A DNA stretch of 64,000 nucleotides, from NCBI GenBank assembly GCA_027596075.1, contig JADGJC010000026.1:124001-188000 (forward strand). Direction: 5' to 3'. Below the pieces are notes generated by a model. That model was not told the DNA's origin, made no database searches, and saw only the letters and a list, made by a program, of their open reading frames with translations. The position numbers and the translations under genes were made by a program. The stretch's first letter is position 1. The number at the start of each line of letters is the position of its first letter. The stretch is from Rhizophlyctis rosea. Taxonomy: Eukaryota > Chytridiomycota > Chytridiomycetes > Rhizophlyctidales > Rhizophlyctidaceae. Of the stretch, positions 57,399-64,000 are shown one piece after another.

Positions 57399-57993
57399 GT
57401 TGAGCCCTGCGATATTGCACAAGTGATGTTGGATAAACGTGATTCAATAGTGTCAACCGACTCTCTGAGTTCCACCTGACTATTGAATGCGAGATGTTGA
57501 TGTCCAGCACAATAACGCAATAGAACGAGACCAAGGCAAAGCGCTTGTCCTGCTTTCGGGTGGGAAGCTGCGGATGAGAATGAGAAATGAGTGAAATGGG
57601 GAAGCAAGAGTTGCTGCGGGAAGGTTGACGTCCATGGGTATCCAGTATGACCATAATGGGGTGTTATTGAAATATTGACTCATCGTGACAACGGCCAGTA
57701 TGCCCTCATCAATCGATCAGTTGGTTATGTTTGCTGCATTCGGCACAGAACGCGTCTTCAAACTCAGGAAGCACGATGCCATGGCGACTTTAGTTTACCT
57801 TCATTCAACCAATGGAATCAAATCCATGTCAATATTCTTCCGCATCCGACTCACCAACTTTGTTTCAGGCATATAAGATCATGACAGCTCATTCTTAACG
57901 ATGCTATCTTTGAAGACGGAGGAGGAACAATTCTGAGCACTGAGTCCCCATTGTCAACCAATTTGAAAGTACCCGTCAAATATCAGTTTCACC
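57399..57993. promoter_or_regulatory. Divergent promoter RAD9 / GST-like gene
   Basis: 595 bp between two opposite starts. It contains no gene; the minus-strand ORF that crosses it is a shadow in the RAD9 first-intron frame. Confidence 0.45.
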
Positions 57994-59428
57994 ATGCCCT
58001 TAAACTATGACAAGTGGAACAACTTGGACGAGTACACAGACTCTGAGGAGGACGACTCAGGCATCAAAATAACACCACCGACAACCTTGAAGCAGGAGGA
58101 TGCCACGCTTCTGACAATATCATGGGATACAACATGCGGTAAAATTGTCGCGCTTTGGAAAGCACCATAATATTTGTTCGTAGCTAATATCGGACCACTT
58201 ATCAGAGTCAGTTCGGTGGGTTCTCGACCGCCACAATATTCCATACCTGGAACACAACTATCCATATGGCCCCCACCTTTTGGCAACACTTCCCTTTTCA
58301 GCCCCACCACCAAAACCCGAGACGGAAGTTGACACCACCACAGACCCGCCCCCATCAACCTCCAAGAGTACACTCCAAATCCACCTCCCAATCTTCCGCA
58401 CCTCCAAAGGCGAAGTCTACAAACGCACGGCAACAGACATCTACCTCTACGTCTATGCCCACGCCCTAGGCTCCAAACTCCGCATCTACGGCAACCCCAA
58501 AGCCCTCGACCTCCAAGAACACTTCGACACCCACCTCATGCCCGCAGCCCGCCAAATCTTCTGGTCCATCATCCTCCAAAACCCGCACCTCCACACAAAA
58601 TACATCGACAACCCCATCCACCTAAACACCTGGAAAGAACTCTCAAAAACCTCCTGGCCAATCATGCGTTGGTTCATCCCGCACCACTTCAACATAACAC
58701 CAGCAACCGACGAAAAAGCCTGGCAAACAGTCGAAGAAACCTTCTCATTAGTCTCAACAACCCTCCAATGTAACCCCACCTCAAACCCCTCAACAACATA
58801 CCTAACCGGCCCAACCCTCACAATGGCAGACATATCCTTCGCCTCTCACGCAACTCTCATCCTCTTCCCAAACCCTTCCGAAGACTCCTGGGCTGATAAA
58901 GTTGGCATCGCCGTCCCATCACTCAAAGAACTACCCCCCGACATTGCACAACGCGTCCGGAAGTTACGGGACACCGTGGCAGGTAAACATGCCATCCGGA
59001 TGTGGAGGAAAGAGAAGGGCGAGTCGGTTGGGAAACGGCCAAGTAAGTTTGAGAAGGGGGCTAATCCTTGGTGGAGTCGGGAGGGGAGGTTAAGGAAGGT
59101 TGTTTGGGGTGGGTTGGGGGGGTTGGTGGGTGGGAATTTTGTGATGGTGGTTTTCGTACCGTGGTGGACGGTGTTCTTGGTTTGGGTTATGGCTGTCGTA
59201 GCAGGGGCAGGTCTGTATAGATGGAAAGTACAAGGTACCGTGGTGGATGAGCGAATCCGACAGCTGTGGACGTTGGGGTGCGGCCTCTTCGCAAAACCGA
59301 TGTCAGAACCTACAGTCACTGCTGCAACCAAACCACCTCCCGACGCAAGGAAGATCGCAGAAAAGCCAACCTCGCGAGCTTGGAGCCCTTCTCGACCCAG
59401 TCCCCAGAGCAAAAACAAAGCTGTATAG
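57994..59428 (+). CDS. GST-fold protein with C-terminal membrane segment
   Basis: Exons 57994-58138 and 58206-59428, intron 67 nt, 455 aa. The N-terminal MPLNYDKWNNLDEYTDSEED is an acidic peptide resembling the start of Cdc37-type cochaperones. The thioredoxin-like half follows (TLLTISWDTTCESVRWVLDR, then NIPYLEHNYPYGPHLL), with a Cys at the GST active-site position. The alpha-helical half has HFDTHLMPAARQIFW and YLTGPTLTMADISFASHATL, the GST C-terminal N-capping region. Near residue 355-390 are one or two hydrophobic helices (VVWGGLGGLVGGNFVMVVFV), then a cytosolic Pro/Ser/Lys tail. It may be an outer-organelle-membrane GST like GDAP1 or metaxin (inference). Confidence 0.75.
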
Positions 59429-59562
59429 CAGAATACACCAAAAGATCAACAATACATTCTATGTACATACATGCTATATCGCACAGCTAGACACGATCTA
59501 CACCTTCATATACACCCAAGCAAAATACAGATCCGAACATACATACACCGACTTGTTTCATT

Positions 59563-62500
59563 CTAAGACAACTCAAAGCCCGCACCGGAATTGATCTGGC
59601 CCGCACATACAAAATCGGAAAATCAGGGACACACGAAATGGCACTTGATAGCACACGGACAGAAGCGCAAGACCATCCCGACGCATGAGCGTTTCGCTGC
59701 CCTCCACACAAAAAACTCACCGCATAAACCAACTTCTCCCTCAATACCCCCTTCCTCTTATAACTCGGCAACTTCAACAAATTAAAACACGTCGCCGCCG
59801 TCGGCAATCTCGTTGCATCCTTCCCAATACCGAATATCGATCCCAACGCTCTCACACCTACATTCAGTGCTGTCGTGGTTTGCTGAGCATCGGTGTTGTC
59901 GGCGGCGATGTAGCGGATCGTGAAGGGTGGGTGGAGGTGTTGGAAGCCTCCTACGGGGGGCTGTTGGGGGAGTGAGTGGGTGTGGGGAGAGAGGGATGGG
60001 GCAAGAGGAAGGGGACGTACGTTTGAACAAGAAGTGACGAATTTAAGAAAGGCGGTTTTGTCTTTTGGTGAGAATTCTTCTAGGGTCTAAGGTAGGGAAA
60101 TTGGTTAGATTTGAGACCATAGAGGGAATGGCCATAAATGCCAATCCCCACACATCCCAAAAAGGAAAAGGAAAAATTGCCCCTACCTTCCAAAAAGTCC
60201 TGATCGTCGGATGCTGGTCAAAATACGCACCTTCATATTGCGTATGTTTGCGTAAATCATTGACATCTGTCCGTGAAAGAAAAGGTTCAGAAAGGAAAAA
60301 CATAAGAATATCGGTCAAGGATGCTGCATCCCCCAGTGAAAGATAATCCCTTTGGCAAATCGTGCGAGTTTTCGTAACCCATTGTGCTAGCGAACCAAAC
60401 CCCTGGGACAGAGAGCAAAATGCCCCTTTCCCCAACAGGAACAAGATGAAACGTGGAACACTCACCAAACTCAACGTTTTCTCCACACATAAGCCTGAAA
60501 AATCCAAAACCATCAATGAAAACCACCACAAAACACGGCACCAGTCACAACGCAGCGCAAGAAAAGGCCGCGGGGAAGGGGACAAGACAAAGGACTTACT
60601 TCCTCAACTCAGCACTATCAAAAAACCCCACCCACTTATCCGTAACCACACTCCGAAACCCTCCAATCAACGCCGCAAACTGCGCTTTGCATTCCTTGTT
60701 GAGGCGGTAATCCGCCATCAGGTGGATGTACTCGAATTTCGTGTCGTTTGTGACGGGGAGGGATGTGCCACCTGGTTTGATTTCTGGGAATGGTGTTTAG
60801 GGAAATGGTGAGATCAGGAGATGGAGAGGGAGAGGGCGATACCTTTGGTGACGATTTCGCCGAACATGTCTTGGTCGATGGTGAATGTAAGGCCTAGGTC
60901 TTCGCAGTCACCTGGTGGGTGGGTGGTGATGAGTTCAATCGGTAAAATGGGATGCAGTCCCAGCAAACAGAAGCGGAAATATAGAGTTCACTTCGATTCC
61001 TTCCTACCTTCATAATGCTTCAAAAATGTCAAATTCTTATACAACTGCGGGTCTAAAGACGGTAGTTCATCCTGCGTGACATCATAGTTCGCCGCGCAAA
61101 AGTAGATTTAGCGTTCCAAGCCACGACACCCATCTAAACCACATCAGGCCACCCCTTCCCATGAGGAATAATCATCATAAAGGCGGCCAGCAGAAAACCC
61201 ACCAAAAAGTTCCACCTCCCCAACATCTTTGTGTACACAAACAACGCGAACGGTATGTCGATCACGATGCCATCGTATAGAGCTTTACCCAACAGCTTGC
61301 CCACAAATTGGAAGAGCTCCAAATGGTCTGGCTGGACGGAGGATGAGGGTGATGGGACGACATTGCCGTTGGGTGTGGTTCGGAAGAGGGAGAGGGAGGG
61401 AGAGAATGCTTGTTTGATTGTGTCTTCGAGAAATTCCTGGAGGAGGATGGGCGGGTGAGTGAGTTGATGAGAGGGTGTGGATTGAGGGTGTGAATTAGGG
61501 GAAGTATTGCGCTGATAGTTACCTTGAAGACACCGTTCTGGTCGATACCAACTTCTTCCAATCCTACAACGTTCCAACAAAGAAACCGTCAGAGCAACTC
61601 CAACCAACGATTGATAACATCAACACATCCTCCGCCGCAAATAAACAAACTCCTTCTCCACCCCACCCCAACAAACTCAAACAAAGCAAAACTCACCAAA
61701 CTGATTAACATACTTAACCCTAATCCTTCCCCTCAACGCCGCACCCCCAACCCTCCCCAACCCCGCAAACCCATCCTCCAAAGCCCTCCCTCTCCGAACC
61801 TTCACCCCAAACTCCCCTCCACCCCCCCTATCACTCCCAACCATCCACCTAAAAATCTCCACCCTCGTCTTGAACGGCACACACTGCGGCACCTTGCTCA
61901 GCACCAAACTAGCTCTCGCGTCCCTGTTCTGAATCAACGTGATACACTGAGAAGACGTGATCTCCTTCGGGAGGTAAGACAATTTCATTGGGGCGTCGGA
62001 GAAGGGACGACGAATGGAGCGGTCGTGGAGGAGGGAGAGGAGGCGGTGGGTTGTTGTGGCTATTGGGGGGTGGGGGAGGGGGTGGGTGTAGTAGAGGCGG
62101 AAGGTAAATTCGGTTAGGAAGGTCTGGAGGGTTGTCAGTTCGGGGAGGGTGAAGGGGTGTTGGGTTGTGTAGAGTTCTTCGTCGTCGAGGGTGCTGCGTT
62201 GTTTGGACAGAAAGGTGAGAAGAGCCGAGATACCCCACACCCCATTCAACCGATCTCAACCACCAACGCAAAAAGGGGGGAAACGCATCTCTCCCTTAAA
62301 AAAGAGACCAACTCACATAAACAATGCGAACCCAATCTCACAAAACAACCTCAAAACCCCCATCAAAGGCTCCTTCTCCACCCCACCCTCAACAGCATCC
62401 AAAAACAACCCAACACCCTCCCTCCGCGGTCCAACTTCCCCAAGCACCCTCCAAAGCCCCGGCACAAGCCCCGGCGTATAACTCAACCCATTCATTATCG

Positions 62501-64000
62501 TCACCCTATGCGCTAGAATCGTCTCACTCAACGCGAGATACAGCTCGCATTTATCCTTTAAATCAGCGGTGAGCATCGCCATGGCAGGGTTGTTGGTTGG
62601 TTGGGGGGTGGGTTGGATGAAGGAGGGGAGGAAGGAGGGTTTTTTGGGTGCGGAGGACGGCGGTGGGGATGGTGTGAAGGAAATGATTAGGGAGAAGGTT
62701 TTGAGGAGGAAGGGGCGGGACCAGAGGTGGGAGAGTTGGGTTACGAGGAGGTTGAGGAAGTCGGAGGGGATGGTGGGGTTGGGTTTGCCGCTGTACCACT
62801 ATTTCGTCGTAATATTGGATAGATTCGGACATTGAGTTGATGGGTGAAGTAACGGAAGCTGAATTCCAAGATGACTGACGACCTCACCTTGAAAATCGGA
62901 TGATAAGTAACAAGATTCGTAGCCTTCTCACTAACATAATTCGACGCATGCTGGCACAAAATGGACAACGCCCACATCCGATGCGGATCCTCTTCACCGG
63001 CCGCCACAACTTTCGTCGAACCCTCCACCCTCCGATACAACTCCACAAGATTCCCCGCCAAGTACAACGCCTGCTCTCCCTCCAACCGACCCAACAGCCG
63101 CTCCCGCCAGTTTCGATTACCCGCTACAGCCTGCGAGACGCGCTGGAGGACTTGTGCGCGCGTCAGCATGGCGAGGCATTGTGCGTCGGCGAAGGAAGTC
63201 AGTAGGGGTGTTGTTAGGATGTGGAGGGTGAAGGAGAGGAGTATGTCGTCGGATGGAGATGTCACGGTTTCGTCTGATGGGAGGGGTGTTTCATCCGGGT
63301 CCACGGCCGTGATCATGAGACTGATGTGCATGATGGCGTTTAACCAGAGATGGGTTTTCTTCTGAATATCAGACGGAGTGTCATTGGCTTTGCCGGGATG
63401 TTTGTAGCGGTGTAAGAGCTCTCCTTTTGTTTGGTGGAGGATTGCTGACGACCAGCGCTCAAACAATCCGTCGCCAACTAAACTGCTATGAATTTCCCTT
63501 GCGATTGCTTTCGTCGGGTATTGTTTCACATCCATATATGATATTAGGAACCGGAGCTCAGGACCTGACAGATATGGAGTAGAGTATGTGGAGTCGGGTT
63601 TGAGAGTCTTTGTTACTTGCTCTGGACCGGAAACCCTGATAACACATGTCTGTGCGAGGTCTCGGAGGACTCGCTCAGCGACTGGCCGCGCTTCGGGCTC
63701 TGTCAGGTATCGACACAGGACCAGGGAGGACGCTTTAGGTGCAGGCGGTACTAGCAACCTTTTGCAGCAGTGTGCGAGGCGAGCAGTGTCACTTGCTGCG
63801 TCGTAAAAACGCAGGAACACCCACGCCTGGCAAAGAGGTGTTGGCGAAGGTATGTCTGTCGTGGTGGCTGATGGTTCAAAAGACGTCCAACCATCCCACA
63901 CCGAGCGCAGCCGCTTCTTTGCCACTGATTTGGACGCAACCGTTCTCATGCAACGTGTTATGGTTCTGGCTGCGTTGTCCTTCTTCTCAGAGTCCTGGTC
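59563..64000 (-). CDS. HECT-type E3 ubiquitin ligase, UBE3B-like (5' part outside window)
   Basis: Thirteen minus-strand exons: from the right edge to 62888, then 62317-62798, 61697-62193, 61523-61563, 61203-61436, 61008-61071, 60843-60911, 60600-60783, 60466-60494, 60187-60266, 60021-60086, 59721-59960 and 59563-59595. The frame is open to the window edge, so the N terminus is missing. Landmarks are RMWALSILCQHASNYVSEKA, RGRIRVKYVNQFGLEEVGID, NGVFKEFLEDTIKQAF, LFQFVGKLLGKALYDGIVID, DELPSLDPQLYKNLTFLKHY, KPGGTSLPVTNDTKFEYIHL and GGFRSVV. The active Cys is in RLPTAATCFNLLKLP (codon 59787-59789), and the end NSGAGFELS is the canonical HECT C terminus. The motifs favour UBE3B over UBE3C. It transfers ubiquitin from an E2 to substrates. 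Confidence 0.92.

Overview
The window looks like nuclear DNA of a zoosporic true fungus, most likely a chytrid. This is an inference. The evidence is that almost every gene has several short GT-AG introns (mostly about 55-125 nt), that it carries fungal secreted proteins (a hevein/CBM18-like protein, a thaumatin-like protein, mucin-like and GPI-type wall proteins), and that it holds two F-box-like/ankyrin-type proteins built from WWKxSGL units of a kind I associate with chytrids. All coordinates come from reading the sequence. Exon borders were chosen so that splice signals and reading phase agree across each gene.

Left part (0-24.5 kb): an F-box gene; a WWK-repeat gene; ATP synthase subunit g; a TMEM41/VTT-domain membrane protein; ribosomal protein L32 set in a gene-poor stretch (8.0-13.9 kb); a Ser-rich small protein; an F-box-type gene that carries lesions (14.9-16.9 kb); a PPR protein; dynactin p25 (DCTN5) head to head with the RRM-cyclophilin PPIE; a Cys-rich GPI-type surface protein; and a NADAR-domain enzyme.

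Middle part (24.8-39 kb): a 1.2-kb minisatellite built on TTGTCAATC/TTGTAAATC words, including a 153-bp tandem duplication. Next comes a six-exon secreted CBM18-like gene interrupted by one in-frame TGA, then a decayed surface-protein gene. Ribosomal proteins L34 and L14 follow, head to head around a promoter rich in CATC repeats. After them lie an unknown small protein, a CHD1-type helical C-terminal-domain protein, acireductone dioxygenase, and a thaumatin-like protein with N-terminal Cys-rich carbohydrate-binding-like repeats.

Right part (39-64 kb): an RGG-rich CbxX/CfqX-type AAA ATPase; a large mucin-like wall protein; two multi-exon membrane proteins (one of them TMEM198-like); a DJ-1/PfpI protein; a second WWK-repeat protein; a SAP-UBE2Q-type E2; tRNA-Asp(GTC); the checkpoint clamp subunit RAD9 (first intron apparently GC-AG); a GST-fold protein with a C-terminal membrane segment; and a UBE3B-type HECT ubiquitin ligase that runs off the right edge.

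The genes do not form one pathway. Housekeeping genes (ribosome, mitochondria, dynactin, ubiquitin, DNA damage, methionine salvage) are interspersed with surface-protein and repeat-protein genes. Interruptions that I could not splice away are confined to the accessory F-box and surface-protein genes. Several gene pairs are divergent and share short promoters.
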